From NCBI RefSeq assembly GCF_000316115.1, contig NZ_JH993797.1, forward strand, positions 558,001 through 622,000: a DNA stretch of 64,000 nt, in the 5' to 3' direction. This DNA is from Leptolyngbya sp. PCC 7375. GTDB lineage: Bacteria > Cyanobacteriota > Cyanobacteriia > Phormidesmidales > Phormidesmidaceae. Positions 17,053-28,500 of this stretch are shown here, in pieces. The notes beneath the pieces are model-generated. The model was not told where the DNA came from, searched no databases, and saw nothing but the letters and a program-made list of their open reading frames with translations. How positions within the stretch are numbered: the stretch's first letter is position 1; each line of letters starts with the position of its first letter. The translations under genes were made by a program, and so were the position numbers.

Positions 17053-17571
17053 TTAGGTTACATGTCCTTACTGTAAACGGACTGAGGTGCAATATTCGAT
17101 TGCAGGTCAGATAGAAACCCTTAGGAATTTCCCGGGTGTGTAATGTTGTCAATATGATTCCCTCGGAAAGTCGTGATTGATGATTCTTGTCTGAAGCATA
17201 AGGTTTCTGGATGAGACTTTTACGAATTGATGATTTTACATAATGGCAATGATTCAGGAATTGCATAATACAATGTCCTAGGAAACTACCCTCTTGAAGT
17301 TTTGACCTCATATATGCAGGTCAAAATAGCCTGCCAAACGAAACAGGTATTTGACAATAAATAGGTGGTTTGATACTTATATTTGATACTTATATGAGTC
17401 TGTTGGGCAATCTACAAGTACTTCCACAACTGCTTACGCAGTAATAAGGATGCATTGAAACTTTATGGTGCTTGAAATAAGTCAGGTATGTATGGGTTCA
17501 TCAAACATCTAGTCAAATCCATCTTATGTTACTGATGGATGTCATTCAAGAATTGTAATAACAGAGTCGAA
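17053..17571. other. Intergenic stretch between the TauA-like gene and the cheY remnant
   Basis: About 520 bases with no intact gene. A leftward frame at 17042-17311 overlaps the TauA-like start and shows no family features. The TauA-like promoter is expected here. The right end may contain unrecognisable upstream parts of the cheY remnant. Confidence 0.35.
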
Positions 17572-17703
17572 ATAGCTCATATTCCTATTGTTGCTTGCAC
17601 GGCCAAAGATCGCAAAATGGATCAATCTTGGGCTAAGAAGCAAGGAGTTACAGCGTATGTAGTCAAACATTGCACAGTAGAACACCTTATTGTTGCAGTT
17701 TGA
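17572..17703 (+). pseudogene. Degraded second copy of the cheY-like gene (C-terminal third)
   Basis: Translation from 17578 gives HIPIVACTAKDRKMDQSWAKK followed by QGVTAYVVKHCTVEHLIVAV and a stop. This aligns along its full length with the C-terminus of the receiver at 15076-15438, which reads IPVVACTTKDRKMDQNWARK and so on. The phospho-acceptor region and start are missing, the conserved proline after the active-site lysine is histidine, and the last residues are lost. The copy stands just upstream of cheW, where an intact operon would have cheY. Confidence 0.88.
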
Positions 17704-17812
17704 TGCAGTGCGACATGTTTCTAATTAGTGCATAGTATGGCTTAAATTCTATTTTCTTGGTTCTGGTGTTGTCAGATCCTGTCTTATGCTTTTTGATACT
17801 TCTTATTGACCC

Positions 17813-18370
17813 ATGCAGACGACGCAAAAACCGATCGAACGGCTCCAAGCTTTACTGCCTGATGTGTTTGAACCCCAAGCTCAAACAGGAGAGTTATATC
17901 TGAAATTTTACCTTGGTTCATCCTTAACTGTAGTTATTCCTTTGGTACAGGTGGTAGAAACTCTCAGGATTTCAGCTCATCAGGTTTCACCTATTCCAAA
18001 TATGCCTGCTTCTGTGTTAGGTCTGATGAGTCATCAAGGTAAAATATTGTGGGCGCTTGACCTCTCAAAATTGTTAGAAGTACCTCAAAAGAATGTTCGT
18101 TCTCGTCAATACGATATCATTGTGGTTGAGGTTATGTTAGACGATGGTCAAGAATCTGATTGCCAATTTCTAGGGCTGTATGTTCCTCAGATTCAAGGTA
18201 CATTACGGATGAATCCGGAAGAACTGATACCCTCATTTGAGGAGATAATGCCAGGGCTTGCACCATATTTGCAAGGACAGTTTCAGGGGCAAGATGAAAA
18301 GCTCTTCCTTCTGGATGTTGATGCAGTCTGTAGTGCGGAATCTTTATACGTTTACACAAACAGTTTGTAA
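17813..18370 (+). CDS. CheW-like coupling protein (PilI/HmpC-like)
   Basis: A 185-residue protein with a single CheW domain: YLKFYLGSSLTVVIPLVQVVETLRI at the start, VSPIPNMPASVLGLMSHQGKILWALDLSKLL in the core, and the closing FLLDVDAVCSAESL. CheW proteins bridge the MCP signalling tip and the CheA kinase in the membrane-associated array. It lies 53 bases before the MCP gene. The distance to the upstream genes was increased by the TauA-like gene and the cheY debris. Confidence 0.9.
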   Translation: MQTTQKPIERLQALLPDVFEPQAQTGELYLKFYLGSSLTVVIPLVQVVETLRISAHQVSPIPNMPASVLGLMSHQGKILWALDLSKLLEVPQKNVRSRQYDIIVVEVMLDDGQESDCQFLGLYVPQIQGTLRMNPEELIPSFEEIMPGLAPYLQGQFQGQDEKLFLLDVDAVCSAESLYVYTNSL

Positions 18371-18422
18371 GAGCTATTGGCAAGCTTCTGTTTTCTTTCT
18401 TCTTCATTGCTTATCATTTTGA

Positions 18423-20849
18423 ATGATTATGGTCTCTTCTTCTGTCAATCAAAATCCATCTTTAACTGAGACTTCCTCCCTGGTTAAAGATGGTTTGTCT
18501 GGTGCATCCCGCGACCAAAAACAATCGAAAGGTACCCAAGGGCAAACACTTACCCAACGTCTTCTTACCTATGTGTTGCCAACGGCCTTGATCCCGCTGC
18601 TCATAGCAGGAGCCGTCGAATTTTTTACGGTGAAGCAAAAGGCCAAAACGCAGGCACTGGAAAATCTTAAACTAGAATCATTGCTGGCCGCCGAAGCTGC
18701 CAATGTCTTTGTGGTAGATACGCTAAAAATTCCAGAAGTGATTGGTTTAAATCCATCGGTTCGCCAGGCCTTAGTGACTGATGCCAATAAAGCTGTGAGC
18801 AAAAATTGGCATACTACACCCATTGATGCTCTAGAAACATCATTTTCCAGTACCAAGCTCCTGACCCCAAATGGCGCTTTAAATCAATATCTTAGGGATG
18901 TTGCTTTAGTTGAGGGATTTGGCGAGATTTTCTTTACTGAGCGCCATGGCTTTAATGTGGCCTACAGTAAAGCCACCTCAGACTTTGTCCAACGAGATGA
19001 AGAATGGTGGCAGGTTGCAAGTCAGAAAGGATATTTTGTCAGTGCAGCCGTTAGTGATGAGTCTACTGGTATTGACGGTATCGAAATGTCTCGGGCCATT
19101 TTAGAGCCGAGCAATAATAATTTTTTAGGCGTGATTAAAACCTTAGTCCCGGTTGAAGCGCTCCACATAGAGCTGACAACCCTATTGTCGGCTCTATTGC
19201 AGGATAATCAGGTTATTGAAATCTTAGATGCAAAGTCAGGCACTCCTGTTGCGGTGGTTTCTTCAGAAGGTACTCAAGTTGAGGCCAAGTCTTTATTGGG
19301 AACTGAGTCCATTAAGGTGATTGCTAAGGAACTGGATAATGCCCTAAATACTCCTGACTATACTGTTGATGAAATTATTGCAGATATCCGTGCAGCCGTA
19401 GAGTTACCTGCTCTAGAAATTGAGCTAGAAAAAGTTGATCAAGAGAATGTTGGCTTATATCTATCTTCACTCTTTAAACTAGAAGGTATTTATTACAGTA
19501 TTACCACTGTGCCAGGTACAAACTGGGTGGCACTTGCGGTTATTAACGAGGCAGAGGTCAATGCAGCAGGCAATGATTTAATTCGAACATTTGGTGTGAC
19601 GACGCTAACTCTGGCTCTTGTAGCTACTTTAGTGTTGAGTGTTTTAGCGAGACAGTTAGCCTCTCCCCTGAAATCTTTGACCTCGACAGCAGCCGCTGCC
19701 GCAGGTGGCCAACTAGAGATTCGAGCCCCTCTAGCGGGCACAGTGGAGACCAAAACTTTGGGGGCAGGTTTTAATTCATTGCTCAATCAGTTGCAGACCT
19801 TGCTTCAAGAACAAACTGCTGTAGCCCAGGAACAAGAGCGTCAACGGGCGGAGCTAGAGAATGAAATCGCCCAACTGATGGAAGACGTTGGCGATGCCGC
19901 AGATGGAGACCTGCGAGTCCGTGCCCAGCTATCTGAGGGTGATGTCGGTATTGTAGCTGACTTGTTTAACTCAATTATTGAGAACTTACGACTCACTACA
20001 AAGCAGGTAAAAGAGTCTACTGGGCAGGTAACCAGCTCTCTGTCTGAAAATGAGGCCGCCATTCAAGAGCTGTCAGTTCAGGCAGTAGCTGAGGTAGAAT
20101 CCCTGAAAGATACGATGGAAGCGGTAGAAGACATTGGTCAATCAATTCAGGAAGTAGCCAACAACGCGGGTGAGGCTTCTGTTCTTACTCAAGATACGTA
20201 CACAACGGTGAAAGCAGGTACATCCTCTATGGATCAAACGGTAGCAAGTATCGTGGGTCTGAGATCAACGGTTGGTGAAACAGCGAAGAAAATCAAACGG
20301 TTGGGTGAATCAGCCCAGAAAATTTCCCAGACAGTTAGCTTGATTGATGAAATCGCCTTGAAAACTAACTTATTGGCTGTTAATGCCAGTGTTGAGGCAG
20401 CCCGGGCCGGTGAAATGGGTGAAGGTTTCACAGCGGTTGCAGAACAGGTAGGGTCGCTGGCAGAACAATCATCATCTGCAACCAAAGAAATTGCTCAGAT
20501 TGTTGCGGAAATTCAAACAGAAACCCAGGAAGTTGTCGAGTCGATTGAAACGGGTACTGCCCAGGTGGTTGATAGTACCAACCTCGTGGAAACAACCAAG
20601 CAGCGTCTGACTGAAGCACTCAACAAATCAGAAAAAATTAATGAACTGATGCGACAAATCTCAGCATCTACCAAATATCAGACAGAATCATCATCAGCTG
20701 TTAACGCACTGGTGAGAGAAGTTGCTGAGGAATCTGAAAAACGTTCAGAATCGGCACAGCAGATGGCCCAAGCGATGAAAGATGCCACTGAAGTTGCACA
20801 AGAACTGGAAGCTTCGGTAGAACAGTTTAAGATTGATGACGAAAACTAA
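18423..20849 (+). CDS. Methyl-accepting chemotaxis protein (PilJ/HmpD-like)
   Basis: An 808-residue transmembrane chemoreceptor. There is a cytoplasmic N-terminal tail of about 47 residues, a first membrane helix (about 48-70), a large external sensory region (about 71-388) that looks like a Cache-type double PAS, a second helix (about 390-412), a HAMP domain, then a long coiled-coil signalling domain. The hairpin tip is at about 643-664, reading [20 protein letters not shown]. The canonical tip has QTNLLALNAAIEAARAGE, so A and I are changed to S and V. No GAF/phytochrome domains are present, which favours a Pil/Hmp-type over a PixJ-type receptor. A second ATG at 18429 is equally possible. 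Confidence 0.92.
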   Translation: MIMVSSSVNQNPSLTETSSLVKDGLSGASRDQKQSKGTQGQTLTQRLLTYVLPTALIPLLIAGAVEFFTVKQKAKTQALENLKLESLLAAEAANVFVVDTLKIPEVIGLNPSVRQALVTDANKAVSKNWHTTPIDALETSFSSTKLLTPNGALNQYLRDVALVEGFGEIFFTERHGFNVAYSKATSDFVQRDEEWWQVASQKGYFVSAAVSDESTGIDGIEMSRAILEPSNNNFLGVIKTLVPVEALHIELTTLLSALLQDNQVIEILDAKSGTPVAVVSSEGTQVEAKSLLGTESIKVIAKELDNALNTPDYTVDEIIADIRAAVELPALEIELEKVDQENVGLYLSSLFKLEGIYYSITTVPGTNWVALAVINEAEVNAAGNDLIRTFGVTTLTLALVATLVLSVLARQLASPLKSLTSTAAAAAGGQLEIRAPLAGTVETKTLGAGFNSLLNQLQTLLQEQTAVAQEQERQRAELENEIAQLMEDVGDAADGDLRVRAQLSEGDVGIVADLFNSIIENLRLTTKQVKESTGQVTSSLSENEAAIQELSVQAVAEVESLKDTMEAVEDIGQSIQEVANNAGEASVLTQDTYTTVKAGTSSMDQTVASIVGLRSTVGETAKKIKRLGESAQKISQTVSLIDEIALKTNLLAVNASVEAARAGEMGEGFTAVAEQVGSLAEQSSSATKEIAQIVAEIQTETQEVVESIETGTAQVVDSTNLVETTKQRLTEALNKSEKINELMRQISASTKYQTESSSAVNALVREVAEESEKRSESAQQMAQAMKDATEVAQELEASVEQFKIDDEN

Positions 20850-20978
20850 CAAATACGGCTAAAACCGATTGGCCATTCAACGAAACGAATCAACAAGAGA
20901 GCTGCTATGGTTCCAACTTAAAGCTCCGATTTAATTTGCAGTCCAGTTTCGACTTCAACACCATACCTGAATCACACC

Positions 20979-23900
20979 ATGGCTACAGATCAGCAGGTTC
21001 GAGAAAGATTTCTGGAGGAATCCGGAGAATATTTTGAGCAGATGGAACAGGTTTTGCTTGGCCTGCCCGATGCAGCAAACCCTGCTCAGCAAATTGATGT
21101 GGCCATGCGCGCTGCTCACTCTCTGAAGGGAGGAGCTGGCATGATGGGGTTCGCACCCATGGCCCAGGTAGCCCACCGACTAGAAGATTTCCTCAAAATC
21201 ATTAGAGCCCGCAATGTGCATGTGGATACTGATTTGGAAACCCTCTTACTGCAAGGGGTAGATAGCCTGAAGGCCGTGAACTTACAACTGTCCTCAGGCT
21301 TGAGTGTTGATAACGAATGGATTGCAATCCATGTAGATCCTATTATTGCGCAGTTAAGAGATCGTTTGGGTGAACTGAGCGAGGCCGATGAAAGCCTCCT
21401 CCTCTCAGACGAGGACGATATTGACGTGGCCATTCTTGTGTTCAATGGGGGTGTGGAAGAAGCCCTGGATAGGTTTGAGGCAAATTTGCCTGGCTATGCA
21501 GGAGAACCACTGCGGGAAGCTTTGTGTAAACAGGCTAATCGATTAATTGAACTTGGTCTGATGGGGGGAATCGATACCTTTGTAGAGCTTTGCCAGTCAG
21601 TTTATGATCAAGCTCAAAGCGCTAGCCTTGGCCAGATGCCAGCATTATGCAATCAGGCATTGACGGCCTGGAGACGTTCTCAGTCCCTGGTGCAACTGGG
21701 GCGTATGGATAAGCTGCCATCCCAACTCAAGTTTATTTGTGATACGACGCCTGATGCAACCTTGGAGAGTGCCACTGTAGTAGAGCCCACCGTCGTATGG
21801 GAATCGATATTAACCACAGACTCGCCGTCCGAAATAGAAGACGCCGTTACTGACATATCCCTGCTGACGGCAGAAGAGCAGATCAGTTTGGACAGTACTG
21901 CTCTAGAAAGCTTGCAGATGGAAATGGCTGCTGCTGCTGAAGCGTTAGAAATATTGCCAAGTATCGATAATGATAATATTGACAGCTCCATTGTCGTGGT
22001 TCCTGAGCCTGCTGCCGAACTACTTGCAGAAGCCGAACTACTTGCAGAAATGGATCCACCAATGCCTAACAATTTGGGTGTTGAGACTGCTGTGGACCCA
22101 CCAGCAATGGATTTACCTGAGCTGGATGCAAAGGATCTCAGCCAGTTACAGGCAGCATTTGCTCAACTTGACATAACCACCTTAGTTGACGCTTTTGACA
22201 AGGATAGCGTTACCGCAACATCTGATACTGATTTAGTCGCCCCAGAAATTACCCCAGACGCTATCTCTGAGGTCGCCTCAGAGGTTATCCCAGCACAAGT
22301 ATCCAATTCCAACCAAAGGTTGGCTCGCCCTAGGGTAAAACGAAAAATTGTTCGCCCTCAGATGGCGGCACCTAAGCGAACCGGCACGTTTCGGATCGCT
22401 GCGGAAGATTTACAACAGATCAATGATCTCTTTGGTACCTTGATCCTGGAGCGAAATGCGATCAACCTGCGACAAAAGCAGTTAAATGATTTTGCCACCC
22501 TACTACAAGAACGGATGCAAACACTGGAATCGTTTAACGTCCGGTTGCGTCAATGGTATGACCGTTCTTCTATGGAAAGTCTTCTGCCAACAGGGGCGAT
22601 GAATGCTAGTCTACCGGTTGCCCTTGCGGAGTCAAGAGCGTCTGATAGTGGTATAGGTTTGGCTCTCTCTCAAGATTTTGACGCCCTGGAGATGGACCAA
22701 TATTCTGAATTACATTTGCTTGCCCAGGAGCAAATAGAAACAGTTGTTAAGCTTCAGGAGGTAACTGCTGACATCCGTCTGGGTCTGCGGGAAATGGACC
22801 AGACCACCCAGTCTCTTAATGGTACGACCCGACAACTGCAAAATCGAATTACTCGTACTCAAATGCGTCCGATCTCGGATATACTAGGACGCTTTCCTAG
22901 ACTGATTCGTGATCTGTCTGTTCAATACGATAAAAAGGTCAAGCTCAAAATCGAAGGGGAAACCACTCTCTTTGAACGGATTGCTTTAGAGCTGTTGGCA
23001 GATCCCCTTACCCATATCCTTAGAAATTCCTTTGACCATGGGATTGAGCCAAACCATGAACGGGTTAAGGCGGGTAAAGCTGAAATGGGATTGATCACCA
23101 TTCGGGCTTCTCAAATTGGCAACCGTGCCCGAATGGTTATTCGTGATGATGGACGCGGTATTAACCTGGATAAAATTCGCGATCGCATGCGACAACACAA
23201 TATTGACGAGGCTGTTATCAATAAAATGAGTAAGCAGGAGCTACTCTCCGTTATTTTTGATGCAGGGTTTAGCACCGCAGCTGAGGTTACTGAACTGTCG
23301 GGCCGTGGTGTGGGAATGGATGTGGTTCGCAGCAATTTGCAACAGTTGAATGGTGATATTCAGGTAGATACACAACCTGGCCAGGGAACAACCTTTACCA
23401 TTGAAATTCCCTTAAGCCTCTCTGTAATTCGGATCATGCTTCTGGAACAGGAATCCATGGTATTTGCTGTGCCTGTGGATGCTATAGAAGAACTGATGGC
23501 TCTGGATAGGGACCAACTGATTGACTCTGACCAAGGACCCAAATTTATCTGGCAGGGGCAACAGATCCCCTTAGTCCAGCTCGAAGATCACCTCACGTTC
23601 AATGGCAGGGCCTCCTTGACTCCCTTTGAGGGTAAACCTATCATTGACCACCCTATGGCTCTCATCGTTAGCCATGGCAACGGTTATTGTGCCATTGTCA
23701 TCCAGCGCTACTGGGGGGAGCAGGAAGTTGCTACCCGAGCCATTACCAGCTCCATTCCCTTGCCACCTGGCTTTGTCGGGGCAACTGTTTTGGGGGATGG
23801 TCGAGTGGTCCCTCTGGTTGATCTACCGCTACTCATTTCTAGTACTGCTTTTGACAAGATCAACACACCATTAGAAACCGAATCGGACGTTTCTAACCCT

Positions 23901-24305
23901 GTCCCATTACCTCAGCCAAACCACGGCTCGCAATCAACAGTCCTGGTCGTGGATGATTCTGTACACTTGCGTCGTTATCTGACGCTGACCCTGGAGAAAG
24001 CAGGTTACTATGTCGAACAAGCACGGGATGGGCAAGAAGCCGTCGATAAACTTCTTAAAGGCTTAAACGTACAGGCTGTTCTTTGTGATGTAGAGATGCC
24101 TCGTCTTGATGGCTATGGTGTTCTGGATGAAATTAAAAATCGACCTGAATTTAAGTCGTTACCCATTTCGATGCTAACCTCCCGCAGTAGTGAAAAGCAC
24201 CGCAAATTAGCAATGAACCTGGGGGCTGCTGCCTACTTTGCAAAGCCATACAATGAGCAAGTGTTATTACAGACCTTAGAGAAGCTCATTGCGAAAACAG
24301 CTTAA
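20979..24305 (+). CDS. Hybrid CheA histidine kinase with C-terminal receiver (PilL/HmpE-like)
   Basis: An 1,108-residue protein. An N-terminal Hpt (P1) domain has phosphorylatable H47 in RAAHSLKGGAGMMGF. A second, partial Hpt-like helical segment (about 150-240) lacks the histidine. A long acidic, low-complexity linker (about 260-450) follows, then the P3 dimerisation domain, a P4 ATPase (HILRNSFDHGIEP, DDGRGIN, GRGVGMDVV), a P5 CheW-like domain and a receiver with phospho-acceptor D1037 in LCDVEMPRLDG. It phosphorylates the PATAN-receiver and CheY-like proteins of the operon. It is the last gene of the operon and converges on the acyl-CoA dehydrogenase-like gene. Confidence 0.94.
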   Translation: MATDQQVRERFLEESGEYFEQMEQVLLGLPDAANPAQQIDVAMRAAHSLKGGAGMMGFAPMAQVAHRLEDFLKIIRARNVHVDTDLETLLLQGVDSLKAVNLQLSSGLSVDNEWIAIHVDPIIAQLRDRLGELSEADESLLLSDEDDIDVAILVFNGGVEEALDRFEANLPGYAGEPLREALCKQANRLIELGLMGGIDTFVELCQSVYDQAQSASLGQMPALCNQALTAWRRSQSLVQLGRMDKLPSQLKFICDTTPDATLESATVVEPTVVWESILTTDSPSEIEDAVTDISLLTAEEQISLDSTALESLQMEMAAAAEALEILPSIDNDNIDSSIVVVPEPAAELLAEAELLAEMDPPMPNNLGVETAVDPPAMDLPELDAKDLSQLQAAFAQLDITTLVDAFDKDSVTATSDTDLVAPEITPDAISEVASEVIPAQVSNSNQRLARPRVKRKIVRPQMAAPKRTGTFRIAAEDLQQINDLFGTLILERNAINLRQKQLNDFATLLQERMQTLESFNVRLRQWYDRSSMESLLPTGAMNASLPVALAESRASDSGIGLALSQDFDALEMDQYSELHLLAQEQIETVVKLQEVTADIRLGLREMDQTTQSLNGTTRQLQNRITRTQMRPISDILGRFPRLIRDLSVQYDKKVKLKIEGETTLFERIALELLADPLTHILRNSFDHGIEPNHERVKAGKAEMGLITIRASQIGNRARMVIRDDGRGINLDKIRDRMRQHNIDEAVINKMSKQELLSVIFDAGFSTAAEVTELSGRGVGMDVVRSNLQQLNGDIQVDTQPGQGTTFTIEIPLSLSVIRIMLLEQESMVFAVPVDAIEELMALDRDQLIDSDQGPKFIWQGQQIPLVQLEDHLTFNGRASLTPFEGKPIIDHPMALIVSHGNGYCAIVIQRYWGEQEVATRAITSSIPLPPGFVGATVLGDGRVVPLVDLPLLISSTAFDKINTPLETESDVSNPVPLPQPNHGSQSTVLVVDDSVHLRRYLTLTLEKAGYYVEQARDGQEAVDKLLKGLNVQAVLCDVEMPRLDGYGVLDEIKNRPEFKSLPISMLTSRSSEKHRKLAMNLGAAAYFAKPYNEQVLLQTLEKLIAKTA

Positions 24306-24406
24306 CGGTATGGCGATTCCCGGTCATGATCCCCACGGCATCGCCCAGTTGTCCACGAGCAAACAGATCGATGACCCCAAATTGTGCAAAGTGCCCACAA
24401 AGCACC

Positions 24407-25462
24407 CTACAAAATTCTCTCCAAACTTGCCCTCATTCCCCCATTACTCTGGCCTGACACCGAAAACGCCAGGGCCTCTCGATAAACCCGTTGCGCTGGA
24501 TGCCCTGCAAAATTCGCCGCCCCCCGTGACACAATCACTGCCCCATGGCCACACCGCACCGCTAGCTCAATCGCCCAAGCTCGCAACCGCAACCTCTCCT
24601 CCGACGGATTCTTTAAAGTCCCATAGGTAGCTTCTCGGCAGCGACACACCTCATGGGTTAATCTCCCATAGGCCTCACCAATCTCAGGAAATACAGACGA
24701 TTGAGCCCTTTTTAAAATATCTAACCCTCCCTGAGCACAGCCAAGGGCAAAAAAATTGTGCGTCAGCGGATACCCCTTATCTGCCTGCTGAATCCACCCC
24801 GCAGGCTTAACATCCAAAACCAATTGCTCAGGCGCAAACCAATCCTGCAAAGTCGCTGTTACCGTTTGTGTTGACCCTAAGGCTGCCAGTTCCATAGGTT
24901 CACTAAATGCAAGCGAGCCTTTGACAGTATGAAATGGGGCTAGCACAAAAACCGCTCTTCCATCCGGTAGCTGTGCTGCCAACATCCAATGCTCAAAAAT
25001 CCCAAACCCTGTAATCCAAGGCACTGTGCCATTAAACACATACCCACCAGCGGTCTCTTTTGCCAGGATAGGCTGTTGTGCCCGACGCAAATGAGAGAAG
25101 CCTACACCCAGACCAATGTCACCTACGATCGCACCCTGCAAATAGGTCTGTTTTAGTTCCAGGTTGTCAGAATTCCAAAGCTCCTGGGCACACCGCTGAT
25201 GCTGACTTTGTAAAAACACCAGTGCTCCAGAGTAGCGCGCCAGCTGCTCCGTAAATCGATAAACTGCCTCAGAATTCCAACCTTGACCCCCACCCTGTTT
25301 GGCCACCTTAAGTCCCAATAACCCATGACGACCTAATTCCTGAAATGCCTTGTGTAAGGACGTTGGGTCTCGATCTAGCTGTGCCGCCTGCGGAGCAATG
25401 AGCGTTTGAAATAAGTGATCAAGCGTATGGGTGGAGTGACTGGTAACAACAGATGCGCTCAT
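24407..25462 (-). CDS. Acyl-CoA dehydrogenase-family flavoprotein
   Basis: A 351-residue protein with the acyl-CoA dehydrogenase fold. The helical N-terminal domain includes FQELGRHGLLGLKVAKQGGGQGW. The middle beta domain has GVGFSHLRRAQQP and AGGYVFNGTVPWITGFGIFEHW, the FAD/substrate-binding GxVPWVTG-like region. The C-terminal helical domain ends QRVYREALAFSVSGQSNGGMRASLERIL. It is slightly short for the family (about 380). Cyanobacteria generally lack classical beta-oxidation, so the substrate is uncertain. It stands alone on this strand. Confidence 0.82.
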   Translation of the reverse strand: MSASVVTSHSTHTLDHLFQTLIAPQAAQLDRDPTSLHKAFQELGRHGLLGLKVAKQGGGQGWNSEAVYRFTEQLARYSGALVFLQSQHQRCAQELWNSDNLELKQTYLQGAIVGDIGLGVGFSHLRRAQQPILAKETAGGYVFNGTVPWITGFGIFEHWMLAAQLPDGRAVFVLAPFHTVKGSLAFSEPMELAALGSTQTVTATLQDWFAPEQLVLDVKPAGWIQQADKGYPLTHNFFALGCAQGGLDILKRAQSSVFPEIGEAYGRLTHEVCRCREATYGTLKNPSEERLRLRAWAIELAVRCGHGAVIVSRGAANFAGHPAQRVYREALAFSVSGQSNGGMRASLERIL

Positions 25463-25527
25463 GGGGGCAAAATAACTGGCTCGTATAATCCCAATGTAGC
25501 GGGTGGAGAGCGTTAAAGCTTAGCGCT

Positions 25528-28500
25528 TTAATTTTGGCTCTGGGACAGGCTATTGCTGAAGTCTTCCACATCGATAGCGCCCAGATCCTTAAGACTGACA
25601 CGCTGTACCGGATCGATGCCAGTGATGCCTTTTATCTGCATCTTTTCATAAGGACGGGGCGGCTTAATTTGTCGGCGAGTTTTATCGATAATATCGATGA
25701 TGTGGATAGAACCACTGCGATCGCAACTCACTAAATGCCGACTATCCGACATAAACACCAAAGATTGAATCCCCAATGGCTGACCAATGGGCATTGGCAT
25801 GTCTATTTGCTGGGCTTTCCAGTTTTGTGGATTAGGTGAGCGCGTGTCCCATACATAAATCCTGTGATCATCACTACCACTCGCCATCCAACAACTATCT
25901 GGGCTAAAGGCAACAGATTTTACCCCTGCTGTCCGATGTTCATCTTCAAAACAATGGAGATATTCCCCCATCTCCACATCCCAGATGATCACTTTTCCAT
26001 CATCACTACCGCTCGCCAACAATAATCGAGGATTGGACTGAGATTTGGGAAACGGCTTAAATGAAACTGAACGAATGCGATGCTGATGTCGATCCTTAAA
26101 CTTACGAATTATCTTATATTTGCGCACATCCCAGAGATAAATTGCCTTATCATCCCCACCACTGGCTAAATATTTCCCATCGGGGCTAAAGGCAACCGTT
26201 CGAATCCAATGTTGATGCCCCTCCAATAGTTGTAATTTCATCCCTGTAGGTAGCTGCCAAAGATAAATTTGGCGATCATCTCCGCCACTCGCCAGCATTG
26301 TGCCACTGGGGTTAAACGCCACCGTTCGCACCCAGTGTTGATGGCCTATAAGTACTTTGACACAGGAACCGCTTTCCAAATCCCAAATCCGCACCGTCCC
26401 ATCATCACTGGCGCTGGCAACCCATTCTGCATGGGCCGTTACCCCCCAAATACGTCCGGTATGACCCGCTAAATTTCGAATCGGCGTATTGGGATCTTCT
26501 TGAAAAGATTGCCATAGCTTAATATGCCAGTCATTCCCACCACTAACAATTAAATCAAGATCAGACGTTTGACGAGCATAAGACAGCACAGCCACTGACC
26601 GACTTCCCCTGGCAAACCCTCGTAAAATTTTGAGCGGCTCCATGGAATGCGTCCAGCTATTGGGTGTCGTAGACACTTTTGACAAAACAACCGAACAATC
26701 ATCTCCACCGCTGGCTAAAAGCGTGTCGCTATGGTGCTGATAGAAGGCAACAGACCAGACACGACTGTCGTGTATTTGAGATTTACTAATCTGAGTTCCC
26801 AGGTGAAAATCCCACAAAATAACGGTGCCATCATCGCTACCGCTACCTACGTAGCATCCGTCTGGGCTAACAGCAACCGAACGAACTCGATCGGTATGTC
26901 CCCTTAAAACCCTGATACAGGTCTGGGACTCTAGATCCCAAATGCGTACAGTTTGATCATCACCACTGCTCACTAAATACTGGCTACAGGGAGAAAACAC
27001 CACAGACCGAGCCCAATCTTCATGCCCAGTTTCTGTCGATGAAATGAAAACTCGTTGCCTTTTCTCCCAATCCCAAACTCGAACATAGGTATCATCACCA
27101 CAGCTGGCAATCTGATTGCCAGCCTGATTAAAGGTAATATATCGAAGAGTTTCACTACTCGTTGGCGTAGAAGACTCTTCTCCACGCTCCTGAAGACGTT
27201 TCAACTCCTTTCCAGTCCGCACACTATATAGATAAATCGTAGATCGGCTAGAGCAGGCGACAAGCTCTCTTTCAGGATGAAACGTGACTGAGCGTACCCA
27301 GTCTGGAAAGCCAACTTTCTCCCACACTAGCGAGATATTATTGAGGCTGGGTTGATTTTCAGGGCTAGGATGAAAACGCCAAAGTCTTAATTTACTGTCA
27401 TCTCCCCCGGTAGCTATTAATGTGTTGTCTCGATTAAACGCGAGTGACCGTACCCAACCTAAATGACCTTGCCAATAGGTACGTTTTTGATAGGTCAGCG
27501 CATTCCAAATATGAATATGCCCATTCGTATCTCCAGCAGCGAGATACGGTGCATCCAGAGAGTTAAAGCTAGTAGATTGATGGGTAAAGCCAACTGATAC
27601 CACATCGCTTAGCATCTCAGTGAAAACAGATTTATCTAAGTTGCAGTGGTTAAACTTAGTGCCAGTTAGTTTAACCCCTTCCAAATCTGCCTGCCAGATC
27701 GCCAAATGTGAAAAATCTTGATTGCTCAGATCTTTAGCGGCTTTCAACTCTTTCGACAGCTGTGTCATCAGGTTGACCAAATTTCCACCTAAATAACCAA
27801 TTTTATAAGCATCATTATGACGGTGGCGCTCTAAGAAGATCTCTAGTTTTTCTTGAGTTTCCCTTGCACTGCCATAGAGTTGTTTTAGGGCATCCAAAAC
27901 CGGCTTTAATAGCTTTTCTGTTTGCTGTCGTCGCACATAGTGAACAGCATCAGCCTTTAGGAGGGAATGATTGTTAAGTAATAAATTGTCAGGCAACTTC
28001 TGTACAGTTGACGAGTTGAGTTCCTCAACGATGCGCTTGACCAAATGCTGAGTCACATATTCCATCACCGTTGGCTGCAAAGTAAAGGTTGCCCCTGCTG
28101 ATCTCACTTCGATTAATGAGCGATGTTCCAGGGAGCGCAACGTATAAACAAGATCTTGCTTATTCAGCAAAGAGACAATATCAGTTTGCAGACGGATAAA
28201 TGTCATGGGTAGACGATTAATGGCCAACCAGTACATGGTCTCTTTTTCGAGAGGTGATAGCCGATTAAACTGATCCTTTAACACATCCCGCAGATCGTCA
28301 AAGACCAGCTGTTGCTGGTCTAAAAAGCGTCGGATACGCCCTGCAAACAAGTCTTTAATGGTACCCGTCGCTAACTTGAGAGCCAAAGGATTTCCAGAAT
28401 AGCTATGGATGAGCTTCGCTTTTTCGACATCGGTGCCCTGCAATGGTTCAATATCTTCTAACAGTTGCTCAGCTGCCTGATAATCTAGCCCTGCTAACGC

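Noticed and set aside
17042..17311. Leftward 89-codon ORF overlapping the TauA-like start
   Set aside because: It overlaps the start of the TauA-like gene in another frame, has no start signal, and the composition looks random.
22986..23335. Reverse-strand ORFs within the cheA-like gene (and similar shadows in the MCP and CHAT genes)
   Set aside because: They lie wholly inside well-supported genes, lack start signals and show no domain features.
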